DNA from: Verrucosispora sp. WMMD573
GTDB taxonomy: Bacteria; Actinomycetota; Actinomycetes; Mycobacteriales; Micromonosporaceae
Reading direction: 5' to 3'
DNA length: 64,000 nt
Assembly: GCF_027497175.1 (NCBI RefSeq)
Contig: NZ_CP114901.1
Span: 1,178,001 to 1,242,000, forward strand
Position numbers and translations under genes: made by a program. The notes under the pieces are model-generated. The model was not told the origin of the DNA. It did not search any database and was given only the letters and a program-made list of their open reading frames with translations. This document shows, piece after piece, positions 17,760 through 26,159 of this stretch. Numbering within the stretch: position 1 is the first letter of the stretch; every line of letters begins with the position of its first letter.

Positions 17760-19241
17760 GTGACGCATCCGGGTGCGGCTCAGCCGGGCGAGCCGGGTTG
17801 GCAGCATCACCCGGGGGTGGCGGCACCGCCGCCACAGCAGCGCACGCCCCAGCAGCAGGGCGCAGCGCCGGCACCGACGCTGGGCGGTACCGGACCCGGC
17901 CACACCTGGGCGACTCAGCGTGGGCAGGGGCGGGCCACGGTCGGTACCGCGTACACCAGTCGGGCCGCCGCACCGGCCGCTGTCGCCGCGCCCGCCGCCC
18001 GGACGCCCGAGAGCCGGGCCGCAACGCAGGCCACGGCCGCCGCCACGGGACAGGCCGCCGCCGAAGGCGCGGCCGGGGACGCCGCGGCGATTCCGGTCGT
18101 ACGCCCACACCGGCGGCAGCCGCGCGTCGGTGGAATCCAGGTGGCCCAACTCGTGGCCTGGCAGGCCGGTGCGGCGGCGGTGCTGGCGGCCACGCCGCAC
18201 GGCCTGCCGCTGACCGTTGCCGTTGCCGCCGTCGTGGTGCTGGCGCTCGCGCCGACTATGGTGCGCCACCGAGGCCGATGGCTTCACCAGTGGCTGACGG
18301 TGTGGTGGGCGTACCGGGGGCGGAGCCGACAACTTGTCGATGCCGGTTCCGACGGCCCATGGCGGCTGCTGCGCCACCTGGAGGGCACCGTCGAGCTGGA
18401 TCAGGTCGAAATTGACGATCAGCCGGCCGTGCTGCTGACTCACCGGGGCGGGCTCAGCGCGGTGCTGGAGGTCGATCCGACCGAGGGCGCGCTGCTCATG
18501 GGGGCACCGCAGGCTCTGCCCTCACCTGTGGCGTTGCTGCCAGCAGCCGACCCGAAGACGCCGGTGGTGACGGTGCAGGTGCTGATCCAGGTGACCCCGG
18601 CACCACGCGCCCGCGCGGCGGCGGTCGACCGCGCGTACCGCGAACTGACGAACGGTGGCGTGCCGGCCAGCCGGCAGGCGTGGGTGGTGCTCCACGCGCC
18701 GCGTACCCCCGATTTCCACGCCGACCGCGACCTGCGGCCGGCGCTCACCGCGGCGATCCGGCGCACCCGGCGTCAGCTGCGGCAGGAACGGGCGACGGCC
18801 CGGCTGCTGAACCGGGACGAGGTGCTCGCCGCGGTCGCCCAGCTGACCCATCTGACCGGAGGCGCGACCGGCGGCACCGACCGCCCGCTGGCCCGGGAGG
18901 GCTGGCGGAGCTGGACGGCTCAGGGAGTCCCGCAGAGCTGTCATCGACTGCTCGCCTGGCCCGGCCGGGCGTGGCAGATCGACCCGCTGCTACGCGGACT
19001 ACCCGCCGCGGCAGGCGTGGTGTCCATCGCGGTGGCCCGGGAGAACGACCGCCCTGGTGACGACGACGCTCTGGTGGAGGTGGCGTTCCGGCTCATCGGC
19101 GCCGACCCGGCCGCGCTGGCCACCGCCGATCGTGCACTCGAACAGGCGATCCGCGATCACGGTGGTCGTCTGCAGAGACTCGACGGCGAGCACGCCCACG
19201 GCGTGGCCGCCACCCTGCCGTTGGGAGGCTTCCTGCGATGA
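17760..19241 (+). CDS. eccE: type VII secretion protein EccE
   Basis: 493 residues. The first 115 are Pro/Ala/Gly-rich and probably disordered. Two membrane helices follow at about 128-165 (LVAWQAGAAAVLAATPHGLP and LTVAVAAVVVLALAPTMV), and the rest forms a soluble domain with LEGTVELDQVEIDDQPAVLL and WVVLHAPRTPDFHADRDL. This matches EccE, the peripheral membrane subunit of the ESX translocon. The GTG start has GGAGG nearby. Its stop overlaps the next start (ATGA), so the downstream 230-residue protein is made with it. Confidence 0.85.
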   Translation: MTHPGAAQPGEPGWQHHPGVAAPPPQQRTPQQQGAAPAPTLGGTGPGHTWATQRGQGRATVGTAYTSRAAAPAAVAAPAARTPESRAATQATAAATGQAAAEGAAGDAAAIPVVRPHRRQPRVGGIQVAQLVAWQAGAAAVLAATPHGLPLTVAVAAVVVLALAPTMVRHRGRWLHQWLTVWWAYRGRSRQLVDAGSDGPWRLLRHLEGTVELDQVEIDDQPAVLLTHRGGLSAVLEVDPTEGALLMGAPQALPSPVALLPAADPKTPVVTVQVLIQVTPAPRARAAAVDRAYRELTNGGVPASRQAWVVLHAPRTPDFHADRDLRPALTAAIRRTRRQLRQERATARLLNRDEVLAAVAQLTHLTGGATGGTDRPLAREGWRSWTAQGVPQSCHRLLAWPGRAWQIDPLLRGLPAAAGVVSIAVARENDRPGDDDALVEVAFRLIGADPAALATADRALEQAIRDHGGRLQRLDGEHAHGVAATLPLGGFLR

Positions 19242-19930
19242 ACGGTGTCGCCTTTCCTGGCAGTCGGATGGGGCTGCACGTCGCGTCCGGTGCCTCCGTC
19301 GCCGGGCTACGGCTGGTCGCCGGTGGCGGCGGGCTGGTCGTCGGCCGCAACCGTCAGCAGGAGCCGGTGGGGCTGCGAGTGTTCCGGGCCGAGCCGACCC
19401 GGCTGATGCTCACCGGCGGGGTACGCGCAGCCGAACTGCTCGCCTTCCGGTCCCTGGCGCTCGGTGCCCGACTGTTCGTGCAAACCGCTCGGGAGCAGGA
19501 GTGGGACGCCTTCCTGCGGCGCTGCGTCATCGGCCGGGAAATCGCCTCGTTCCTGCCGCCCGGTGTCGCTCCGCCGGTGCCGGCCACACCTACCGAACCA
19601 CAGCTCGTAGTGATCGACACCGGGCCGGTGACCGGGCCGGACACCAATCTCAGCGCACCCTGGCGGGCCACCCTGGTGGTTCGCGACGACCTGGCCGGCT
19701 GGGACGTCGAGGTCCTGGTCCGCAGCGACATCGTGGTGCTTCAGCGGCTCGCCGAGGCCGAGGCGGCCACCGCGGCGAGCGCCCTCGGTCTGGCCAGCGT
19801 GCAGAGCTGGTTCACCCAGCTGCATCCGGAGATGGTCGGCCTGATCACCAAGGGCAAGGTGCAGTGGGTGATGCTCAGCATGACCGGAACCGAGCGGCAG
19901 CTGATCGGCCCGGTCGCCCGGGGCGGCTGA
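19238..19930 (+). CDS. EccE-coupled protein of unknown function
   Basis: 230 residues with no family I can name. It has no signal peptide. Predicted beta-rich N-terminus (GLRLVAGGGGLVVGRNRQQ, then RAEPTRLMLTGG) and alpha/beta C-terminus with VIDTGP, WRATLVVRDDL and WDVEVLVRSDIVVLQRL. The start overlaps the eccE stop by four bases, so translation is coupled and the product probably acts with the ESX membrane complex. The last codons (Arg-Gly-Gly-stop) are also the first bases of a 31-bp tandem repeat array, so the stop region is part of that repeat. Confidence 0.7.
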   Translation: MNGVAFPGSRMGLHVASGASVAGLRLVAGGGGLVVGRNRQQEPVGLRVFRAEPTRLMLTGGVRAAELLAFRSLALGARLFVQTAREQEWDAFLRRCVIGREIASFLPPGVAPPVPATPTEPQLVVIDTGPVTGPDTNLSAPWRATLVVRDDLAGWDVEVLVRSDIVVLQRLAEAEAATAASALGLASVQSWFTQLHPEMVGLITKGKVQWVMLSMTGTERQLIGPVARGG

Positions 19931-20064
19931 GCTGACCGGTATCGCCGCCCAGGGCGGCTGAGCTGACCGGTATCGCCGCCCAGGGCGGCTGAGCTGACCG
20001 GTATCGCCGCCCAGGGCGGCTGAGCTGACCGGTATCGCCGCCCAGGGCGGCTGAGCTGACCGGT
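19921..20064 (+). repeat. 31-bp tandem repeat, 4 full copies plus 20 bases, self-complementary
   Basis: Copies start at 19921, 19952, 19983 and 20014, with a partial copy at 20045-20064, and are identical. Each unit opens with GGGCGGC and closes with GCCGCCC plus one A, so each can fold into a 7-bp stem with a 16-base loop. Arms of adjacent units can also pair. The loop contains AGCT and ACCGGT palindromes. The first copy includes the stop codon of the upstream gene. The unit length is three helical turns, so repeats face the same side of the DNA. Possible roles: multiplied terminator, protein-binding iterons, or a slipped-strand expansion with no function. Confidence 0.95.
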
Positions 20065-20153
20065 CTTTGCCGCATTGGTACACCTGGTGGCTCCCGCATG
20101 GACACCGGTGCCGCTTATCCTCCGACGGTCTACTCCCTTCGGAGGCCGCATAC

Positions 20154-23100
20154 ATGCAGCGCGCAAGAAGTACGCGACTACTCACAATCCCGGGCGTACT
20201 GGCCACCGCCACCACGCTCATCCTCTCCGGTGGCACCACCGCCTTCGCGGATCCGGCGCCCACCACGCCGTTCATCAGTGAGATCCACTACGACAACGCG
20301 GGCACGGACGCCGGCGAGGCGATCGAGGTCGAGGGGCCGGTCGGCTTCGACCTGACCGGCTGGCAGATCGTCCTGTACAACGGCGCCAACGGCGCGGCGT
20401 ACGACACCAGAACGCTGAGCGGCGTGGTGCCGACCGCCGGCGTAATCGTCGAGTCGTACCCGTCGAACGGCATCCAGAACGGCTCACCCGACGGCGTCGC
20501 ACTCGTCGCACCCGACGGTGAGGTCGCCGAGTTCCTGACCTACGAGGGCACCTTCAGCGCGGTCGGCGGGCCGGCGGACGGCCGGGACGGCGTCGACATC
20601 GGCGTGCAGGAGACCGCGTCGACCCCGGCGGACCACTCGCTCCAGAGGATCGACGGCAGTTGGCAGGCACCCGCCGCCAGCACCTTCGGGGTCCGCAACG
20701 CCGCGTCGGACCCGGACCCTGACCCAGACCCGACCGGCTGCACCGTCACGGTCGACCACACGATCGCCGAGGTGCAGGGCACCGGTACGGCCACGCCGGT
20801 GGCCGGCAGCCGGGTGACCGTGGAGGGCATCGTCACCGCCGACCACCGCGCCGGTGGTTACAACGGGGTGTACGTGCAGACGGCGGGCAGCGGCGCCGAG
20901 CGCCCGGTCGCCGCCGGAGCCGCCTCGGACGGCATCTTCGTGTACCTCACCACCAACACCGCGAACCACCCGCCGGTCGCGATCGGCGACCGGGTACGGG
21001 TCAGCGGCACGGCGAGCGAGTTCAACGGCCTCACCCAGTTGACCATCGCGGCCCGAACCGACGTCCAGGTCTGCGCGCAGGGCGCACCGCTGCCCACACC
21101 GGTCCCGGTCGAGCTGCCGCTGGACGAAGCGGCTCGCGAGTCGGTCGAGTCGATGTTGGTGGCGCCGGTCGGCGCGTACGCCGTGTCGGAGGTGTACAAC
21201 ACCAACCGGTACGGCGAGGTGGCGCTCACCGCCGGTGACCAGCCGGCCCGGACGCCCACCGACGTGGCCCGTCCCGGCTCGGCCACCGCGCAGGCGCTGG
21301 CCGCCGAGAACAAGCGGCGTCGCCTGCTCGTGGACGACGGCCGGACGACCAACCTGGCCACCGCCGGGCTGCTACCGCCGTACGTCTCGCCGGCCAGCCC
21401 GTTGCGGGTCGGCGACCAGGTGGAGGCGTTCGGTCCGTCGGTGCTGTCGTACGGCTTCGACGAGTGGCGTCTACAGCCGACCCGCCCGGTCGACGCGGAC
21501 ACCGCACCGGCCGCCCGGACCACGTTCAAGACCACCAACCCGCGTACCGCCGGACCGGTAGACGTCGGCGGCGACCTGCGGGTGGCCAGCTTCAACGTGT
21601 TGAACTACTTCGTCCACTTCGGCGGCGACGCCCGGGGTGCCGCCGACGAGGCGGCGCTGGCCAAGCAGGAGGCGAAGATCGTTTCAGCGATCACCGCGCT
21701 CAACGCCGACGTGGTGGCGCTGGAGGAGATCGAGAACTCGGTCCGGTTCGACGCCGAGGACCCGCAGCAGGCTCTCAAGCGTCTGGTAACCGCCCTGAAC
21801 AGCGAGGACGGCGCGGGCACCTGGGACTACGTGCGTGCTCCGGCCGAGCTGCCGGGCGCGGCCGAGCAGGACGTCATCACCACGGCGATCATCTTCAAGC
21901 CGGCCAAGGCGCAGCCAAAGGGTCCGTCACGGTCGGTGAACGACGAGACGGTGTGGTTCAACGCCCGCGAGCCGATCGCGCAGACGTTCACCGCCGGCTC
22001 GGTGGACTTCATCGTGGTGGCCAACCACTTCAAGTCCAAGAGCGGTGCCGGCACCGGCGACAACGCGGATGCCGGGGACGGCCAGGGCGGTTGGAACGGC
22101 GACCGGGTCCGCCAGGCCGGGGCGCTGGCCGCCTTCGTGGATCAGGTCAAGGCGGACAGCGGAACCGACGACGTGCTGCTGCTGGGTGACTTCAACGCGT
22201 ACACCCAGGAGGACCCGATGCAGGTCCTCTACCACGAGGACTACCGCAATCTGAACGACACCGGAAAGACCAGCTACGTCTTCAACGGCGAGTCGGGCTC
22301 GCTCGACCACGCTCTCGCCTCGCCGTCGCTGGCGTCGCGGGTCACCGGGGTCGACGTCTGGCAGATCAACGCGGTCGAGTCGTACGCCTTCCAGTACGAC
22401 GGCCTGGCCGCGTTCTTCGCCCCGGACCCGTATCGGGCCAGCGACCACAACCCGCTGGTGGTGGGCATCGAGACCGGAGCGGAGACCGGCCCGGTCGACC
22501 TCCAGCTGCTGAGCATCAACGACTTCCACGGCCGACTGGAGTCACCGGCGAGCGTGGGGGGTCAGCCGGTCGGCGGTGCGGCTCAGGTGGCCGGTCTGGT
22601 GAACCAGTTGCGGGCGGAGAACCCGAACACCGCGTTCGTCTCCGCCGGAGACAACATCGGCGCCTCCACCTTCATCTCGGCGATCGACGACGACAACCCG
22701 ACGATCGACGCGTTGAACCAGGCCGGCCTGCTCGTCTCGGCGGTGGGCAACCACGAGTTCGACAAGGGCATGGCGGACCTGACCGGCCGGGTGACCGACC
22801 GGGCCGACTTCCCCTACCTGGGCGCCAACGTGTACCGGGGTGACACCCGGGCGCTGCCGGCGTACGCGGTGAACACCATCGACGGCGTCCGGGTCGGCTT
22901 CATCGGCGTGGTCACCGAGCAGACCGCCTCGCTGGTCAGCCCGGACGGCATCGCCGGCATCACCTTCCGCGATCCGGTCGCCGAGGCCAACCTGGTCGCC
23001 GGCCAGCTCAAGGACGGCAACCTGGACAACGGCGAGGCGGACGTGGTGGTGCTGCTCGCGCACGAGGGGGCCGCGACCGAGAACATCGACTCCCCGGCGG

Positions 23101-24527
23101 CGCTGGCTAACGACCCGGTCTTCGGTGAGTTCACCCGCGCCGACGCCACCGTCGACGTCATCTTCAGTGGGCACACCCATCAGCCGTACGCCTTCGAGGT
23201 GCCGGTCCCCGGCACCGACAAGCTGCGGCCGATCGTGCAGGCCGAGGACTACGGCAAGCGGCTGGGCAAGGTCACTCTGACCTTCGACCCGCAGACGGGC
23301 ACCATCACCGCCGCAGAAGCGTCCCTGGTGGACGTCGTCGGCGCACCGCAGGACCCGGCGGTGGCGGAGATCGTGGCCGCCGCGAAGGTCCGGGCGCAGG
23401 AGTTGGGTCAGCGCAAGCTCGGTGAGATCACCACCGACATCCGGCGGGCCTACACCGACGGCAACGAGGATCGGGGCAAGGAGTCGGCGCTTGGCAACTT
23501 CATCGCCGACGTGCAGCTCGCCGGCACCCGTGACGCCGGCCGGGGTGGGGCGCAGATCGCGTTCATGAACCCTGGGGGTCTGCGGGCCGACCTGCTGTAT
23601 GGCGAGGACGGCACGGTGACCTACGCCGAGGCCTTCGCCGTCCAGCCGTTCGCCAACGACGTGGTCACCAAGACCTACACCGGTGCCGAGATCAAGCAGG
23701 TGCTGGAGCAGCAGTGGCAACCGGCGGGCGCGTCTCGCCCGGTGCTGTGGCTCGGCGTGTCGGAGGGCTTCAGCTACACCTACGACCCGGAGGCCGCACC
23801 GGGCTCGCGGATCACCTCGATGAGCCTGAACGGCACGCCGATCGACCCGGCGGGCAGCTACCGGGTCACGGTGAACTCCTTCCTCGCCGCCGGCGGGGAC
23901 AACTTCACCACCCTCGGCGGCGGCACCGACCCGGTGACCACCGGCGACAACGACCTCACCATGCTGGTGAGCTACTTCGCCGCCAACTCACCGGTGACCG
24001 CGGACACCGAACCCCGGTCGGCGATCGGGCAGGGCGGGCCGGAGTGCACCACCACGATCACCGGCAAGCACTCCCGGCCGCTGCTCGTGACCACCGGCCT
24101 GACCTGCGTGGAGAACGCTACGATCGCCGGTCCGGTGTCGATCGCTGCGGGGGCTTCCCTGCGGGTGACCGGCGGCAGCATCAACGGCCCGGTCTCCGCC
24201 ACCCGGCCGGTGCTGTTCGAACTGTCGGCCACGAAGGTCTCCGGCCCGGTCACGGTGGCTGGCGCCACCGGTGACCTCAAGATCAGCGAGACCCGGATCA
24301 ACGGGCCGGTGACGCTGGTGGCCAACCTCGGCGGGGTACGGGTCGACGGGGCCACCGTCAGCGGCCCGGTGGTGGTGACGGGCAACTCCGGCAGCCAGCC
24401 GGTGGTCGTCGCCGCCAACACCATCAGCGGCCCGCTGGCCTGCTCGGGCAACACGCCCGCCCCGGTGAACGAGGGTCGGCCGAACACGGTGCGGGGCCCG
24501 GCGGCGGGTCAGTGCGCACGCCTGTGA
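20154..24527 (+). CDS. secreted multidomain nuclease and 5'-nucleotidase
   Basis: 1457 residues. Order: signal peptide 1-32 (ending TTAFA), lamin-tail domain about 36-170 (FISEIHYDNAGTDAGEAIEV), an OB-fold region about 200-310, an endonuclease/exonuclease/phosphatase domain about 475-770 (RVASFNVLNYF, GDFNAYTQEDP, SDHNPL), a calcineurin-type 5'-nucleotidase domain about 783-1080 (INDFHG, SAGDNIG, GNHEFDKG, SGHTHQPY), the 5'-nucleotidase C-terminal domain to about 1265, and a C-terminal solenoid with repeated SGPV/NGPV steps. The first half matches ExeM/NucH nucleases and the second UshA-type enzymes. Together they could take extracellular DNA to nucleosides and phosphate. The start at 20154 fits the signal peptide. 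A perfect terminator follows. Confidence 0.9.
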   Translation: MQRARSTRLLTIPGVLATATTLILSGGTTAFADPAPTTPFISEIHYDNAGTDAGEAIEVEGPVGFDLTGWQIVLYNGANGAAYDTRTLSGVVPTAGVIVESYPSNGIQNGSPDGVALVAPDGEVAEFLTYEGTFSAVGGPADGRDGVDIGVQETASTPADHSLQRIDGSWQAPAASTFGVRNAASDPDPDPDPTGCTVTVDHTIAEVQGTGTATPVAGSRVTVEGIVTADHRAGGYNGVYVQTAGSGAERPVAAGAASDGIFVYLTTNTANHPPVAIGDRVRVSGTASEFNGLTQLTIAARTDVQVCAQGAPLPTPVPVELPLDEAARESVESMLVAPVGAYAVSEVYNTNRYGEVALTAGDQPARTPTDVARPGSATAQALAAENKRRRLLVDDGRTTNLATAGLLPPYVSPASPLRVGDQVEAFGPSVLSYGFDEWRLQPTRPVDADTAPAARTTFKTTNPRTAGPVDVGGDLRVASFNVLNYFVHFGGDARGAADEAALAKQEAKIVSAITALNADVVALEEIENSVRFDAEDPQQALKRLVTALNSEDGAGTWDYVRAPAELPGAAEQDVITTAIIFKPAKAQPKGPSRSVNDETVWFNAREPIAQTFTAGSVDFIVVANHFKSKSGAGTGDNADAGDGQGGWNGDRVRQAGALAAFVDQVKADSGTDDVLLLGDFNAYTQEDPMQVLYHEDYRNLNDTGKTSYVFNGESGSLDHALASPSLASRVTGVDVWQINAVESYAFQYDGLAAFFAPDPYRASDHNPLVVGIETGAETGPVDLQLLSINDFHGRLESPASVGGQPVGGAAQVAGLVNQLRAENPNTAFVSAGDNIGASTFISAIDDDNPTIDALNQAGLLVSAVGNHEFDKGMADLTGRVTDRADFPYLGANVYRGDTRALPAYAVNTIDGVRVGFIGVVTEQTASLVSPDGIAGITFRDPVAEANLVAGQLKDGNLDNGEADVVVLLAHEGAATENIDSPAALANDPVFGEFTRADATVDVIFSGHTHQPYAFEVPVPGTDKLRPIVQAEDYGKRLGKVTLTFDPQTGTITAAEASLVDVVGAPQDPAVAEIVAAAKVRAQELGQRKLGEITTDIRRAYTDGNEDRGKESALGNFIADVQLAGTRDAGRGGAQIAFMNPGGLRADLLYGEDGTVTYAEAFAVQPFANDVVTKTYTGAEIKQVLEQQWQPAGASRPVLWLGVSEGFSYTYDPEAAPGSRITSMSLNGTPIDPAGSYRVTVNSFLAAGGDNFTTLGGGTDPVTTGDNDLTMLVSYFAANSPVTADTEPRSAIGQGGPECTTTITGKHSRPLLVTTGLTCVENATIAGPVSIAAGASLRVTGGSINGPVSATRPVLFELSATKVSGPVTVAGATGDLKISETRINGPVTLVANLGGVRVDGATVSGPVVVTGNSGSQPVVVAANTISGPLACSGNTPAPVNEGRPNTVRGPAAGQCARL

Positions 24528-24543
24528 CCGGTAGGTGACCACG

Positions 24544-24580
24544 CCGGTCCGCGGTCGGAGTTGCTTCGACCGCGGACCGG
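24544..24580 (+). terminator. strong hairpin terminator
   Basis: CCGGTCCGCGGTCG and CGACCGCGGACCGG are perfect 14-bp arms around a 9-base loop, 16 bases after the nuclease stop codon. It separates this gene from the persulfide dioxygenase promoter. Confidence 0.9.
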
Positions 24581-24611
24581 TGCCCGGTTCGTTCCGGACG
24601 GCCCGTTGGAG

Positions 24612-24640
24612 TGGTCAACGCATACCCCCCGGGGTATATT
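24612..24640 (+). promoter_or_regulatory. promoter with CsoR/CstR-type operator
   Basis: ATACCCC-CC-GGGGTAT at 24622-24637 is a perfect inverted repeat that matches the known operator form of CsoR-family repressors (copper-sensing CsoR, persulfide-sensing CstR). It sits between a possible -35 (TGGTCA, 24612-24617) and -10 (TATATT, 24635-24640) with 17 bases between them, so a bound repressor would block the polymerase. No CsoR-family gene is in the window, so the repressor acts in trans. Confidence 0.75.
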
Positions 24641-24724
24641 CGGAATCGGCTACCCGATCGGGGCGGCATCTCCGCACCCCCGCCGGGTAAGCACTCCCTG
24701 GAGACGAGCAACCGAGGAGTTGGC

Positions 24725-26125
24725 ATGACGGTGCAGGTTTCGGTCATCACGACGTCGTCCCTCGGCGACCGCAGCTACCTGGCCGCCGACGGCCGGGTAG
24801 CGGTCGTGGTGGACCCACAACGGGACATCGACCGGGTGCTGTACCTCGCCGGCGCGGCCGGCGTGCGGATCACCCACGTGGTCGAGACGCACCTGCACAA
24901 CGACTACGTCTCCGGCGGGCTGGACCTGACCCGGCTGACCGGGGCGCGTTACCTGGTGGCCGCCGACGACGAGGTTGGCTTCGACCGGCTACCGGTCGGC
25001 GACGGCGACGTCATCGAGGTCTCCGAGGCGCTGCGGCTCCGGGCCGTGGCCACCCCGGGCCACACCTTCCACCACCTGTCGTACGTACTCGAAGAGGACA
25101 CCGGCGGTGGCTGGACCCCGGCGGGGGTCTTCACCGGAGGATCGCTGCTGTTCGGCACCACCGGCCGCACCGACCTGCTCGGTGCCGAGCACGCACACGA
25201 GTTGGCCAAGCGTCAGCACAGCTCGGCGAAACGGCTCGCCGACCTGCTGCCCGACGGGGCGCAGGTGTGGCCGACCCACGGCTTCGGCAGCTTCTGCTCG
25301 GCCAGCCAGGCCGACGCCCCGGACTCGACGATCGGCCGGGAAAAGCAGGTCAACCCGGTCTTCCGGCTGGCCGCGACCGAGTTCGTCACCGAAACCCTGG
25401 CCGGTCTGGACGCCTACCCGGCGTACTACGCGCACATGGGGGTGGCCAACACCGGCGGTCCGGCGCCGGTGGACCTCACTCCGGTGACCCGGGCCGACGC
25501 CTCGCAGCTGCGGGAACGCATCGCCGCCGGGGAGTGGGTGGTCGACCTGCGACACCGCAAGGCGTACGCGGTCTCGCATCTGGCCGGCACGGTGAGTCTC
25601 GGCCTCGACGGCCCCATGTCGACCTGGCTCGGCTGGCTCATCGACTGGGGCACCCCGGTCACGCTGCTGGCCGAGACGCCGGAGCAGGTCGCCGACGCCC
25701 AGCGCGAACTGGTCCGGATCGGTATCGATCGGCCGGCCGCCCAGGCGACCGGTGCTCCCCGGCAGTGGGCCGACGAGCCCACCGAGCTGCGCGAACTGCT
25801 GGTCGGGGACTTCCCGGCGCTGGCCGCCACGCAGCGCGGGAAGCCGCCGGCCGGGCTGCCCGCCCCGCAGGTCGTCCTCGACGTGCGGCTGGGCAACGAG
25901 TGGCGGGACGGCCATGTCGAGGATGCCGTGCACGTACCGTTGCCCGAGCTGCCCCGCCGACTGGCCGACATCCCGGCCGGCACCGTCTGGGTGCACTGCG
26001 GGTCCGGCTACCGGGCCGCCCTCGCCGCCTCCCTGCTGGCCAATGCCGGCCGCGACGTGGTGCTCGTCAACGACCTCTTCGACCACGCCGAGCAGGCCGG
26101 CGTACGACTGAACCGCAGCGCCTGA
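24725..26125 (+). CDS. persulfide dioxygenase-rhodanese fusion (MBL fold)
   Basis: 466 residues. Residues 1-235 are a metallo-beta-lactamase domain with THLHND at 55-60 (HxHxD metal site), the ETHE1/persulfide dioxygenase type. Residues 255-350 are a rhodanese-like domain that lacks the catalytic Cys. Residues 360-460 are an active-type rhodanese with HCGSGYR, the Cys at 425. Such fusions oxidise glutathione-type or low-molecular-weight thiol persulfides to sulfite and move sulfane sulfur, protecting against sulfide. GAGGAG precedes the start by five bases. A CsoR/CstR-type operator lies upstream, which fits persulfide-responsive control. Confidence 0.9.
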   Translation: MTVQVSVITTSSLGDRSYLAADGRVAVVVDPQRDIDRVLYLAGAAGVRITHVVETHLHNDYVSGGLDLTRLTGARYLVAADDEVGFDRLPVGDGDVIEVSEALRLRAVATPGHTFHHLSYVLEEDTGGGWTPAGVFTGGSLLFGTTGRTDLLGAEHAHELAKRQHSSAKRLADLLPDGAQVWPTHGFGSFCSASQADAPDSTIGREKQVNPVFRLAATEFVTETLAGLDAYPAYYAHMGVANTGGPAPVDLTPVTRADASQLRERIAAGEWVVDLRHRKAYAVSHLAGTVSLGLDGPMSTWLGWLIDWGTPVTLLAETPEQVADAQRELVRIGIDRPAAQATGAPRQWADEPTELRELLVGDFPALAATQRGKPPAGLPAPQVVLDVRLGNEWRDGHVEDAVHVPLPELPRRLADIPAGTVWVHCGSGYRAALAASLLANAGRDVVLVNDLFDHAEQAGVRLNRSA

Positions 26126-26159
26126 CCGCTGGCCGGCCCGATCGCTGCCGGTGGCCGGG

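Noticed and set aside
19921..20064. CRISPR array
   Set aside because: The repeats are directly joined with no unique spacers, and no cas genes are present.
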